64,000 bases of DNA from Bryobacterales bacterium F-183. GTDB lineage: Bacteria > Acidobacteriota > Terriglobia > Bryobacterales > Bryobacteraceae. The position numbers were made by a program, and so were the translations under genes. Within the stretch, counting starts at the first letter, position 1; the number at the start of each line of letters is the position of its first letter. The notes beneath the pieces are model-generated. The model had not been told where the DNA came from. It ran no database searches and saw only the letters and a list, made by a program, of their open reading frames with translations. Below are positions 54,009-63,317 of this stretch, piece by piece. The DNA is taken from the NCBI GenBank assembly GCA_016865505.2, contig AP025252.1:5974137-6038136 (forward strand), given 5' to 3'.

Positions 54009-55445
54009 TCATTGATCGTCGCCGGGGGGTGTGGAGCGCTTAAAGGGGTTGGATCGCGCGGCGCGGACGGCGTAGTAATACGGGTTGCCGCGCGTAATGT
54101 AGTGGCGTGCTTCGAGCACAATGCGGCGTGTGAGAAGACGTAGCTTGTTGGGCTTGCCGCGGGGCGGGTCGACGATTTCACTAGCGGTGCAGCCGCGAAG
54201 CCTGGCCACGGCGAGATCGCCGTCGGTGATCCGTGGCGAGTTGGATTCGCGATCGCTCTTGAGCGCTGGACGGTCCAGCAGACGCAACGAATCGATGCAT
54301 TGGGCATCGGCAAAATCGTTGAGCAGGATGTTGCGTTCACGATCGATCCGGAGGTCCACGCGGTGGGTGAGGCTGAGCTTGACCCAGTCGAACGCGATGC
54401 CGATGTCGTGCGTGGCGGCGCCCAGCCAGACGAGTTCGCCAGTGGGTAGAGTGGCGTTCCAGAGGCGAATGTGGTGGCGCTTGGCGAGCGTATTGAAGGA
54501 CTTTTGGAATACTGCATCGGGCGCGCGGCCTTCGTACGTCAAAGGTGAGACGGGTGCGGCCTTATAGGTATTCATCGACGCGAAGGCGCTGTAGGTTTTG
54601 GCGAAGGTGCGGGTGTTGAGGGGCTTGGCGGCTGTCCAACCGGCGGCAGTGAAGGCCTGTTCCAGTTCCTCACGGGTACAGAAAAAAGCAACGTTGATGA
54701 GGTCTGCGGTTTTCTGTCCGTCAAACTGCGCGACTTCAGCCGGGCTGGTTTGCAGACTGTCGGCGGCATCTTCGGGAAGGTCCAGCGAGGGCAGATTGTG
54801 GACAGGGCCTAGCGCCGGCGCGGCAGCGATCTCGAGAATGAGGTCCGTACCGGACGGCAGGTGGATTTCAGGGTCCGGCAGGCGGAAGAGAAGCGTACGC
54901 GCACCGACCATGCCGGCAGCGGCGAAGGGTCCGGCAAAGACACGCGCTTGCAGCATACCGCTGGCGCCAGTGAGACCGATGGTGGAGCGGCCAAAGAGAG
55001 CGAGCCTAGGGCGTAGCCAGAGGCCGCTGAACCAACTGTGCGGATGACTGGCGGCTACGATGCCTTGTACCGTGTTTGGCTTGGTGACACGTTCGCGGGC
55101 GTTGTCCAGGTCGAGGAGGATCGCGTTGCAATCGAGAGGGTCGCCCGAGGGGAGCGCGCAGCCATGAAAGTCGAGTTCGAGAGTGGCTCGCTCGCGTTTG
55201 AGACCTAGGCCGACGGGACGGACGCGACGTACGGTGCCGTGTACGACGGTGTTGTGCGGGAGTTCGCCCGCGCGATGCTTGCCCGTGGGCCCCAGTACGC
55301 GGGCGGCGAACTTGTCGCCATGCTTCGATTCGCTGCCGATGGGGGTGAGTAGACGCACTTGGTACTGGCGGATGACGGTGTCCTGCGCGAGAGCGGATGC
55401 CGCCACCAGCAGCAGTGGGATGAGGAAGGGCTTAGGCAGCATCAT
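54009..55445 (-). CDS. LssY C-terminal-domain protein
   Basis: About 478 residues. The start is ATG-ATG at 55445-55440, giving a signal peptide MLPKPFLIPLLLVAASALAQ. The N-terminal half is beta-rich with no clear match. The C-terminal part (about 300-440) fits the LssY_C domain: TYEGRAPDAVFQKSFNTLA, WLGAATHDIGIAFDW and THRVDLRIDRERNIL. In Legionella LssY and relatives this domain is fused to a PAP2 phosphatase; here the PAP2 protein is the upstream gene, overlapping by 14 bases. Confidence 0.7.
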   Translation of the reverse strand: MMLPKPFLIPLLLVAASALAQDTVIRQYQVRLLTPIGSESKHGDKFAARVLGPTGKHRAGELPHNTVVHGTVRRVRPVGLGLKRERATLELDFHGCALPSGDPLDCNAILLDLDNARERVTKPNTVQGIVAASHPHSWFSGLWLRPRLALFGRSTIGLTGASGMLQARVFAGPFAAAGMVGARTLLFRLPDPEIHLPSGTDLILEIAAAPALGPVHNLPSLDLPEDAADSLQTSPAEVAQFDGQKTADLINVAFFCTREELEQAFTAAGWTAAKPLNTRTFAKTYSAFASMNTYKAAPVSPLTYEGRAPDAVFQKSFNTLAKRHHIRLWNATLPTGELVWLGAATHDIGIAFDWVKLSLTHRVDLRIDRERNILLNDFADAQCIDSLRLLDRPALKSDRESNSPRITDGDLAVARLRGCTASEIVDPPRGKPNKLRLLTRRIVLEARHYITRGNPYYYAVRAARSNPFKRSTPPGDDQ

Positions 55446-56310
55446 ACCGCCAGATTTTGTCCGCCAGACGCCAGGCGAGAGCAGCGATGAGGATGCTTGC
55501 GGCGCCATCTACCGCGTAGTGGTAGCGGCCGTAGATGGTGGCGATGAAGACCAGGCAGGCCGTGATCAAGATGGGGATCCACAGGCGAGGACGCGCAGGT
55601 ACGGCGCGGAGCATCCCGAAGGCGCAGGAGAAGGCCACAGCCACGTGGCCGCTGGGAAAGACGCTGGTGGAGATGTCGAGATGGTCGAGTAGCCAGACAT
55701 TGAGGGACCGGGGAAAACCATTGTATGGGGGAAGATCCAATCCTGCAAATACGAGGCGGGGAGAGTCGGTGGGGATGACCAGGATCAGTGCGTATGCAGT
55801 GAGAGTGCCGAGGAACAGGACCTCCAGCAGGCGATGGGCGTTGCGGCGTTCTCCAGCGGCGTACAGGATGCCGAGAGAGATAGGCGGGATCGCATAAAGG
55901 AGCAGGTAGGCGGTTTCCAGCAGGACTGGGATGGCGGGTCCTAGAGATTGGATCGCAGCGGAGAGGCCCGCCTGGTAGAGCAGCCAGCGATCCCAGGTGA
56001 CCCAGGAGTCCTGCAGGGCGACCGCGAGGCCGGGGCGCGCGAAGAGTTCGAGCGACCAGTACGCGATGGGGATAGAGGCCAGCGAGAGCCACTCGCGCAG
56101 GATACGGGCCCAGGCGGCGGGACGTTGCTCTTCCATACGGCAGAGCCACCAGACGGGCGCGGGTAACAGGAGGAAGGCGGCTTCGCCGGAAAACCGGATG
56201 GAGCGCCAGAATCCGACAGCGGCGAGCAAGAGGAAAAACAGCAGCACCGTCTGCTCGTAACCGCGCAGGACAGGGCGCGGGGCAAAGACCTTGGAAGCGA
56301 TGGCGTTCAT
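55432..56310 (-). CDS. PAP2-family membrane phosphatase
   Basis: 292 residues with about six transmembrane segments and an inositolphosphotransferase/PAP2-like motif set: FPSGHVAVAFSCAFG (motif with the catalytic His) and GRYHYAVDGAAS (second His). The first basic motif is weak. Substrates are usually phosphatidic acid, undecaprenyl diphosphate or a lipid-linked sugar. The gene runs into the LssY_C gene, suggesting that the two proteins work as one unit. Confidence 0.82.
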   Translation of the reverse strand: MNAIASKVFAPRPVLRGYEQTVLLFFLLLAAVGFWRSIRFSGEAAFLLLPAPVWWLCRMEEQRPAAWARILREWLSLASIPIAYWSLELFARPGLAVALQDSWVTWDRWLLYQAGLSAAIQSLGPAIPVLLETAYLLLYAIPPISLGILYAAGERRNAHRLLEVLFLGTLTAYALILVIPTDSPRLVFAGLDLPPYNGFPRSLNVWLLDHLDISTSVFPSGHVAVAFSCAFGMLRAVPARPRLWIPILITACLVFIATIYGRYHYAVDGAASILIAALAWRLADKIWRYDAA

Positions 56311-56474
56311 CCGATTCTTCGAAAAAAGCGAACGTTACGAATAAGTGACGCTACCAGGAATCGACGCGCCCGACAAGGGTTTCTTTCTGATTCGCTGCGT
56401 TTTCGGCGGACAAACGGAGGATTTACGGGGGTGTGTCCAGGGAGTGATGCCAAGTTAGGCTAGGCAGTAGGGGC

Positions 56475-57845
56475 ATGCCGATGAAGAACCAACCAGTGGC
56501 AGCGGTGTCGTCGATACTCAGCCTGCCGGAAGGCCGTCAACGGCGTATGCGTTGGGCGCTGGTGCTGGGCTTTGCGCTCATCATCGTGATGCTAGCGGCG
56601 GATGGCATCAGCGGATTTCAGAGCATGCTGTCGGTGCGGGAGAGCGTGTCGCGGTTGACTGGGGCGCAGTTTCAGAATGTCGTGCTGATTGACGAGGTCC
56701 AGCGCGTGCAGTCGGCACTGGGGTCCGTGCTGTACAAGATCGCGGCGGGGGAGGCGGCGAGCGACCGGCGACGGCTGGAAGAGGGTGTGAACCGAATCGA
56801 AGAGTCCTTCCGGCAGTTGTTTGCGGGGATCCCGGCCAATGACCCGGACATCCAGCTCTGGCGTGCGGTGGAGCGTGCATCGGTGGACGCCACGCTGGAG
56901 GCCGACCGGGTACTGGAGTTGAGCGCCACCGGACGCCCGGATTTAAGCAAGCTGATGGAATGCCGGGAACGGCTGATTTCATCGACCAGCGCGTTGATCC
57001 GCGCCAATCATGATCGGGCCGAGGCGACGCGGCAACAGATTCAGGAGATCACGTCGAAGCGGCTGGCCGAGGATGCGACGTTGTTGTCGCTATCGCTGGT
57101 GCTGGCGGTGGTGTGCGCTTGGCTGGTGTTGCGCATGGTGGAGCGGCAGCAGCTTCAGATCACGGAACATGCGACGGAGTTGGGACGGGTGTCCTGGCAG
57201 TTGCTGGAACGGCAGGAGAATCTGGCACGGCGTTTGTCGCACGAATTGCACGATGAGTTGGGGCAATCGCTCACCGCGTTGAAGACCAATTTTTCGCGGT
57301 TTTCGAAGACGCAGACACCAGACCCCAAATGGATGGAGGACTGCAACACGCTGCTCAAAGAATCGATTCGCAGCGCCCATGAGATTTCGCAATTGCTGCG
57401 GCCCACGATTCTGGACGACTTTGGGCTCGATTCGGCGTTGCGCTGGCTTTGCGAACGATTTGAGGAGCGCAACCGGATCGAGGTGGAGTACGTGTCCGAC
57501 CTGCATGAGCGGCTGGATCCGCAAACTGAGACGCATGTATTCCGGATCGCGCAGGAGGCTTTGACGAACATCGCCAAGCATGCACGGGCGAGCCGCGTGG
57601 AGATGTCGCTGGCGCGGCAGGACGCGAACGTGATCCGGCTCAGTATTCGCGACAATGGCGTGGGGATCGGCGCGGCGCCTACGGCTGCGGGACGGTTCGG
57701 CGTGACCGGTATGCGGGCGCGGGCGAGGAGTTTGGAAGGGGCAATGCGGGTACACTCGGAAGCTGGGCGCGGGACCGAAATTGAAGTGATCTTTCCTTGG
57801 AAAGCAATTGTCGATGAAGAAGAAAACGCGCATCTTGTTGGCTGA
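56475..57845 (+). CDS. NarL-type sensor histidine kinase
   Basis: 456 residues. Transmembrane helix 1 lies near 25-48, an all-helical CHASE3-like sensor about 49-190, and transmembrane helix 2 about 200-222. A HisKA_3 domain follows with the phospho-acceptor H259 in LSHELHDELGQSL. The HATPase domain shows QEALTNIAKHARA (N box) and RDNGVGIG (G1 box). It autophosphorylates and passes phosphate to the response regulator encoded next; their coding regions overlap by 32 bases. Confidence 0.93.
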   Translation: MPMKNQPVAAVSSILSLPEGRQRRMRWALVLGFALIIVMLAADGISGFQSMLSVRESVSRLTGAQFQNVVLIDEVQRVQSALGSVLYKIAAGEAASDRRRLEEGVNRIEESFRQLFAGIPANDPDIQLWRAVERASVDATLEADRVLELSATGRPDLSKLMECRERLISSTSALIRANHDRAEATRQQIQEITSKRLAEDATLLSLSLVLAVVCAWLVLRMVERQQLQITEHATELGRVSWQLLERQENLARRLSHELHDELGQSLTALKTNFSRFSKTQTPDPKWMEDCNTLLKESIRSAHEISQLLRPTILDDFGLDSALRWLCERFEERNRIEVEYVSDLHERLDPQTETHVFRIAQEALTNIAKHARASRVEMSLARQDANVIRLSIRDNGVGIGAAPTAAGRFGVTGMRARARSLEGAMRVHSEAGRGTEIEVIFPWKAIVDEEENAHLVG

Positions 57846-58452
57846 CGACCACCGGATGGTGCGTCAGGGGTTCCGGCTGATTCTGGAAGCCCAGGAAGAC
57901 CTGGAGGTCGTCGGCGAGGCAGGCAGCGGCCGCGAGGCGGTGGACATGGCCAAGACGCTGCGGCCCGATGTTGTGGTGATGGACGTCACGATGCCGGAGT
58001 TGAACGGCATTGAATCGACGCGGCGGATACGCGAGGCCGAGCCGATGGTGCGGGTGCTGGCGCTGAGCGTACATCGTGATGCGGTGTATGTACGCGAGAT
58101 CGTACGGGCGGGCGCCGAAGGGTACATTTTGAAGGAGTCCGCCGATAGCGAGTTGATTGCGGCAGTTCGCGCCGTGGCGCAGGGCAACAGCTATTTGAGT
58201 CCGGAAGTGGCGGGGGCGGTGCTGAAGGATTACCGGAAGCATGCCACCAATCCGCTGGACTTGCTGAGTTCGCGCGAACGGGAGATTCTGCAGCAGATTG
58301 CAGAGGGCAAGACGAATAAAGAAATCGCGACTTTGCTGAACCTCAGTGTCTACACGGTGGACGGGCATCGGACGCGGATCATGGAAAAACTAGGACTACA
58401 TAGCGTGGGGGAACTGGTACGTTTTGCAGTGCGCAACGGGTTGGTGGAGTAA
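57814..58452 (+). CDS. NarL-family response regulator
   Basis: About 212 residues from ATG 57814 (an upstream TTG at 57808 is in frame). The receiver domain has the acidic pocket LADDH, phospho-acceptor D57 in VVVMDVTMPELNG and the conserved Lys in YILKESADS. A LuxR helix-turn-helix follows (SSREREILQQIAEGKTNKEIA split, then LSVYTVDGHRTRIMEKLGLHS). It is the cognate partner of the overlapping kinase. The targets are unknown. Confidence 0.94.
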   Translation: MKKKTRILLADDHRMVRQGFRLILEAQEDLEVVGEAGSGREAVDMAKTLRPDVVVMDVTMPELNGIESTRRIREAEPMVRVLALSVHRDAVYVREIVRAGAEGYILKESADSELIAAVRAVAQGNSYLSPEVAGAVLKDYRKHATNPLDLLSSREREILQQIAEGKTNKEIATLLNLSVYTVDGHRTRIMEKLGLHSVGELVRFAVRNGLVE

Positions 58453-58486
58453 CCTCCGGCTGCTGCGAAGTACCATGTAATGTCGT

Positions 58487-59518
58487 ATGGCCAGCCGCCT
58501 GAAGGATATCGCCGAGCATTTGGGCGTGTCCGTCATCACAGTATCGAAGGTTTTGCGCGATCATCCGGACATCAGTGCTGAAACGCGGGAGCGCGTCTGG
58601 AAGCGGGTTCGCGAGGTGAACTACCGGCCGAACATCGCCGCGCGGGCGCTTGTTACGGGCAAGAGCATGAGCGTTGGCTTTATTGTGCCGGACCTGATGC
58701 ACGCGTTCTTTTCGGAAGTAGCTGGTGGATTGTCGCGGGTGTTGCGTACCAAGGGGTACGGGCTGCTGATCTCATCATCCGAAGAAGATACGGACCTGGA
58801 ACAGCAAGAGGTGTCGCAGATGCTGGCGCGCGGCGTGGATGCGCTGGTGATTGCGTCGGCTCAGGGAAGTGTCGAGTCTTTCCAGGAGATTGAAGATCGC
58901 AAAGTGCCGTACGTGCTGATCGATCGCAAGATGGAGGCGCTGGGAGCCAGCTTTGTCGGTACGGACGACGAGGCCGCCGGCTTGATGGCCACCGAGCATC
59001 TGATTGACGTGGGGTGCCGCCGGATTGCGCATATTCGCGGCGCGAACGTGAGCACGGCGGAGGGTCGCGTGGCGGGGTATCGCGCTGCGCTGGCCAGGCA
59101 CGGGCTGCCGATGCCGGACGACTATGTCGTGTACCAGGGCGTGAGCGACAACGCAGGCGAGATACGCGGGTATCGCGCGATGCAGGAGTTGCTGCGGCGG
59201 GATCCGCGACCGGACGGGGTGTTCTGCTTCAACGACCCCGGTGCGATGGGCGCGATGCTGGCGATTCTCGAAAGCGGGTTGCGTGTTCCGGAAGACATCG
59301 CGGTGATTGGCTGCGGCAATGTACGGTACGCGCCGTTTTTGCGTATTCCGCTATCGACAATCGACCAAAGCAGCGTGTCGATGGGCGAAGAGGCGGCACG
59401 ATTGGCGCTGGCCCATATTGAGGCAAAGACTCTTGTGGAGCCCAGTACGAGATTGCTGCCGCCGAAGTTGGTGCGGCGTGCATCGACCGATCGCGGCGCC
59501 GCGATTTCCGGGCTCTGA
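58487..59518 (+). CDS. LacI-family transcriptional regulator
   Basis: 343 residues. An N-terminal helix-turn-helix (RLKDIAEHLGVSVITVSKVLRDH, hinge NYRPNIAARALVTGKS) is followed by a periplasmic-binding-protein-like sensor (GFIVPDLMHAFFSEVAGGL, VLIDRKMEALGA, FCFNDPGAMGAMLAILESGL). Such proteins bind sugars or sugar acids and repress catabolic genes. It lies 34 bases after the response regulator and 15 before the NIPSNAP gene, so it may share their transcript and control sugar uptake genes nearby. Confidence 0.93.
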   Translation: MASRLKDIAEHLGVSVITVSKVLRDHPDISAETRERVWKRVREVNYRPNIAARALVTGKSMSVGFIVPDLMHAFFSEVAGGLSRVLRTKGYGLLISSSEEDTDLEQQEVSQMLARGVDALVIASAQGSVESFQEIEDRKVPYVLIDRKMEALGASFVGTDDEAAGLMATEHLIDVGCRRIAHIRGANVSTAEGRVAGYRAALARHGLPMPDDYVVYQGVSDNAGEIRGYRAMQELLRRDPRPDGVFCFNDPGAMGAMLAILESGLRVPEDIAVIGCGNVRYAPFLRIPLSTIDQSSVSMGEEAARLALAHIEAKTLVEPSTRLLPPKLVRRASTDRGAAISGL

Positions 59519-59533
59519 TACGATATCCCTGAT

Positions 59534-59959
59534 ATGAAGCAGGCCCTTCTTGTACTCGCCGGCCTAGTTGCTGGAGTATTCGTGTCACAGACCCTTAGCC
59601 ATCCCCAGGAGGCAAGCGCCGCCTCGTCCCCCGTCTATGAGATGCGGACGTACTACACGCTGCCCGGCCGGTTGCCCGCGCTGCAGGCCCGGTTCCGCAA
59701 TCACACCACCAAGCTGTTTGAGAAGCACGGCATGAAGAACATCGGCTACTGGGTTCCACAGGACGCCCCGAAGTCCGAGAACACGCTGATCTACATCATC
59801 TCGCACGCTAGCCGCGACGCCGCCAAGCAGAACTGGGATGCCTTCCGGAATGACCCGGAGTGGAAAAAAGTAGCAAAAGAGTCCGAGGCGGACGGAAAAA
59901 TTGTGGAAAAGGTGGAGTCGGTCTTCATGAACCCCACCGATTACTCCCCGATCAAATAA
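59534..59959 (+). CDS. NIPSNAP-family protein, exported
   Basis: 141 residues. Signal peptide MKQALLVLAGLVAGVFVSQTL is followed by a single ferredoxin-like NIPSNAP domain (VYEMRTYYTLPGRLPALQARF, HGMKNIGYWVPQD, WDAFRNDPEWKKVAKESE). NIPSNAP proteins lack a settled biochemical role; dimeric alpha/beta barrels of this type sometimes act as small monooxygenases. Its stop codon sits inside a perfect nine-base-pair palindrome. Confidence 0.85.
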   Translation: MKQALLVLAGLVAGVFVSQTLSHPQEASAASSPVYEMRTYYTLPGRLPALQARFRNHTTKLFEKHGMKNIGYWVPQDAPKSENTLIYIISHASRDAAKQNWDAFRNDPEWKKVAKESEADGKIVEKVESVFMNPTDYSPIK

Positions 59960-59968
59960 TTTGATCGG
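59948..59968. other. Perfect palindrome centred on the NIPSNAP stop codon
   Basis: CCGATCAAA and TTTGATCGG pair perfectly around TAA, the stop codon itself. No T-run follows. It could act as a short hairpin at the transcript end or as a DNA-binding dyad about 100 bases before the TonB receptor. Confidence 0.5.
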
Positions 59969-60062
59969 CAAAGTACGCGAGACACGTAAGTTTTCACGGG
60001 GATTTCATACGCAACCCAGTATCATATAGGTAAATCGGGGAATACCAGAGTACCCGTTCTAC

Positions 60063-63000
60063 ATGATGCTTCCGATGTCTCGCGTACCTACCCTCACCGG
60101 GCTCAGGGCACTTGCCGCCCTGTTTTGCCTTTCCTCCCTGACCGTATTCGGCCAAGTCGATGCGAACAAAGGTCAAATCGTCGGCACAGTTTATGACGGC
60201 AATCGCGCCGTGGTTCCCGGAGCCAAAGTCCGGATTCAGAATACGGGCACAGGCCTGACCCGCGACCTCGTTTCGAGCGGCGAAGGACAGTACCGCTTTG
60301 TACAGCTCGATCCCGGTTCGTATCAGCTTGTCGCGGAGTCCAACGGGTTTGCCGCCGCCACCATCAACGGCATTGTGGTGACCGTCGGCTCGGCGATCAA
60401 TGTCGACGTCACGCTGCAGGTGCAGGCCACTTCTACAACTGTTGAAGTGAGCGCCACGATGATTAGCGACGTGGTTCCGGCTCCTTCTACCACCGTCAAT
60501 TCCACTGCCATCACCAATCTGCCGATCAACGGCCGCCGCGTGCAGGACTTTGCCGTTCTGACACCCGCTGTGCAGGCTAATGACGGTACTCGCGGCCAGA
60601 TCTCGTTCGTCGGCCAGCGCGCCATCTATTCCAACATCATGCTGGACGGTGCGGATAACAACCAGCCGTTCTTTGGCGGCATCCGCGGCGGCGAGCGTTC
60701 GAACTTTGTGCTCACCGTACCGCAGAGCGCGGTGCAGGAGTTCCAGGTTGTGACCACGGGTTACACCGCGGAATACGGCCGTTCGACGGGCGGCGTGATG
60801 AATACCATCACCAAGTCCGGCACGAACAATGTGCATGGTGAAGCGTTCTATCAGAATCGCAATCGTAAGTTCAGCGCGCAGAGCCCGATTCCGGTGCTCG
60901 ATCCTCTGGATCTGACGGCGGACATCAACGTGCGCCGCAAGCTTCGCGTGACGCCGTCGGAAACGCTGCAGCAGTTTGGCGGTGCGGCCGGTGGTCCTGC
61001 GATTAAGGACAAGCTGTTCTGGTTTGGTGCGATTGAAGCGCAGCGCGCCGACATCCCGCGCCAGAGCGTATTTCCGCAGTTGGGCAACATCACCGCGAAT
61101 GCTCTGACGCAGCCGACCATCGACTTCTTCCGCAGTGAACAGAGATCCTTTACGCAGGACAACAAGAGCATGGCGTTGCTAGGCCGTGGCGACTATCTGT
61201 TTGCCAAGGGCCATCGCCTGACCGCACGTTATACCTTCTCCGACGCGACCGAAAACAACGCGGTGACCGTCGGCGGCGCGACCAACCCCTTCAGCCAGTT
61301 TGCGCTGAGCAACGAAGGTACGGAAAAGGATCGCATCCACAACGGCACGCTGCAGTACACGCACCTGTTCAGCCCCACGGTTGTGAACGATGTGCGCTTT
61401 AGCGGCAGCTATGAGATCCGCCCGCGTCTGGCCAACTCCAACACGGCGTCGGTTTCGAACTTTATCGGCAACTTTGGTGCACGCAACTTCCTGCCCACGA
61501 CGCAGGACGATACGCGCTGGCAGATCACCGATAGCTTGACGGTGCTGAAGGGTAAGCACTCGCTGAAGTTCGGCATGGACTACAGCCGCTTGTCGACCTT
61601 CCAGTTCTTCGGCTTCAACCAGTTTGGTACGTTCAACACCAACGTCGCCAACGCACAGACCACTGCTCAGCTACTGGGCGGCAACGGTACGAACGGTGGC
61701 AATCGCTTCGACGGCACGAGCGTGATTTATTCCCGCCAGATTGGCGACCTCATTGCCGACTACGGCATCCAGCAGCTGGCATTCTTCGCGCAGGACAATA
61801 TCCGCGTGTCGAATAGCTTTACGTTGGATCTGGGTCTGCGCTGGGAAGGCCAGTACAACCCGACCCCGGCGTCCAGCAACACGACCTTGGTGGATCGTGT
61901 GAAGGCTGTGACGTTCCCGCTGGGCGCGCGTCTCGATCCCACGGTGATGAAGGATGCGACCAACCAGTTCGCGCCTCGCGTGGGCTTTGCCTGGAACCCG
62001 ATTTCCGGCGCGCATCGCACGGTGGTTCGCGGCCATACCGGTATGTTTTATGGTGCGACGCCGATGATCGTGTTCTCGGGCGGCACCAACAACTTCCGCG
62101 CGGTTCCTGGCGACGTTTCGATCTCGATCGGCGGCGACAGCACGCGTCCTTCGATCTTCAACGTCTTCCAGCAGGTGGGCGTGAACCTCAACTCCGCGTC
62201 GCTCAACAGCCTTCCGGTGATTCCGGTGGATGTGGTGCAACGCGCGGCGCAGGTCTGGTTGGGCGGCGGTACGCTTGATCCGTTCAACGGCGCGGCCCTG
62301 ACCTTGAACGCAGCGGACTTTGTGAATCCGCGGTCGTTCCAGATGGGCTTTGGCGTGGATACGGAAGTGTTCCGCAACTTCATTGCCGGCGTGCAGGTGA
62401 ATTACGTGAATACGGTAAATCTGCTGCGCAATCGCAACTACAACCTGGGTGTACCGGTGATCAACGCAACCGACCAGTCGCAGCGTCCGAGCTTTACCGG
62501 CCGCCAGCGCATCGGCATTCCGACGCTTTCCACCATCACGGTGCGTGAAAGCTCGGCGCGCGGCATGTATCGCGGCATCACGTTCCAGGCCCAGTACCGG
62601 GTGAAGAAGTTGCAGGCTTCGGCGTTCTACACGCTGTCGCAGAACTATTCGGATTCGGATAGCGAACGCGACGCCACGGGCTTTGAGTACGTGAACAGCT
62701 TCAACCTGCGCGATGAGTACAACTACTCGAGCCAGGACATCCGCAACCAGATCACTGCCAATGCGGTGTACACGCTGCCGTGGGGTATTGAAGTGGGTGG
62801 CATCAGCCGCTTCAACACGGGTCTGCCGTTTACGGCTCGTGTGGGTACTGACGTCAACGGCGACGGTAACAACAACGACCGTCCGTTCTCGGCGCCGGGC
62901 CAGCCCTTCGCCCGCAACGGGTTCCGCAATCGCAACTTTGCCCGTACGGACGTTCGCCTGATGAAGAGCTTCAAGCTTGGACCGGAGAACATGCGCGTAC

Positions 63001-63218
63001 AGTTGTCGGCGGAGTTCTTCAACCTGTTCAATGCCGAGAATGTGATCTTTGGCGGCAACAACCAGGTGTACGGCGCGGGCTTCCAGGCCAACGGTACGAT
63101 GGCTCCGGTGAATGCGCAGTTCCGGCGTTTGCGGTTGACCGACGGGTCGTACGATCCGAATAACTCGCAGGTGGGCAACCCCTTCCAGGCGCAGTTCGGC
63201 GTACGTTTCTTCTTCTAA
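60063..63218 (+). CDS. Oar-like TonB-dependent outer-membrane receptor
   Basis: 1051 residues. A signal peptide ends near TVFGQ; a carboxypeptidase-regulatory-like domain (VGTVYDGNRAVVPGAKVRIQ, PGSYQLVAESNGF) spans about 40-120. The plug domain has ITNLPINGRRVQDFAVLTPAV, and the barrel ends in FQAQFGVRFFF, a terminal Phe. An ATG-ATG start is used at 60063. It is closest to the LacI/NIPSNAP group and is the third receptor of its type in the window. A terminator follows. Confidence 0.92.
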   Translation: MMLPMSRVPTLTGLRALAALFCLSSLTVFGQVDANKGQIVGTVYDGNRAVVPGAKVRIQNTGTGLTRDLVSSGEGQYRFVQLDPGSYQLVAESNGFAAATINGIVVTVGSAINVDVTLQVQATSTTVEVSATMISDVVPAPSTTVNSTAITNLPINGRRVQDFAVLTPAVQANDGTRGQISFVGQRAIYSNIMLDGADNNQPFFGGIRGGERSNFVLTVPQSAVQEFQVVTTGYTAEYGRSTGGVMNTITKSGTNNVHGEAFYQNRNRKFSAQSPIPVLDPLDLTADINVRRKLRVTPSETLQQFGGAAGGPAIKDKLFWFGAIEAQRADIPRQSVFPQLGNITANALTQPTIDFFRSEQRSFTQDNKSMALLGRGDYLFAKGHRLTARYTFSDATENNAVTVGGATNPFSQFALSNEGTEKDRIHNGTLQYTHLFSPTVVNDVRFSGSYEIRPRLANSNTASVSNFIGNFGARNFLPTTQDDTRWQITDSLTVLKGKHSLKFGMDYSRLSTFQFFGFNQFGTFNTNVANAQTTAQLLGGNGTNGGNRFDGTSVIYSRQIGDLIADYGIQQLAFFAQDNIRVSNSFTLDLGLRWEGQYNPTPASSNTTLVDRVKAVTFPLGARLDPTVMKDATNQFAPRVGFAWNPISGAHRTVVRGHTGMFYGATPMIVFSGGTNNFRAVPGDVSISIGGDSTRPSIFNVFQQVGVNLNSASLNSLPVIPVDVVQRAAQVWLGGGTLDPFNGAALTLNAADFVNPRSFQMGFGVDTEVFRNFIAGVQVNYVNTVNLLRNRNYNLGVPVINATDQSQRPSFTGRQRIGIPTLSTITVRESSARGMYRGITFQAQYRVKKLQASAFYTLSQNYSDSDSERDATGFEYVNSFNLRDEYNYSSQDIRNQITANAVYTLPWGIEVGGISRFNTGLPFTARVGTDVNGDGNNNDRPFSAPGQPFARNGFRNRNFARTDVRLMKSFKLGPENMRVQLSAEFFNLFNAENVIFGGNNQVYGAGFQANGTMAPVNAQFRRLRLTDGSYDPNNSQVGNPFQAQFGVRFFF

Positions 63219-63242
63219 ACGATCGTTCTCTGTAACAGCTCA

Positions 63243-63283
63243 GGGCCTCTTCTTCCGGATGTTTCGGAGGGAGAGGCCCTTTC
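63243..63283 (+). terminator. Terminator of the third TonB receptor gene
   Basis: GGGCCTCT and AGAGGCCC form an eight-pair stem about 25 bases past the stop; TTTCC follows. The loop contains a smaller TCCG/CGGA hairpin. Confidence 0.75.
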
Positions 63284-63317
63284 CACGTTTGGGCAATGGC
63301 GCGCGTCTGTATTCTTG

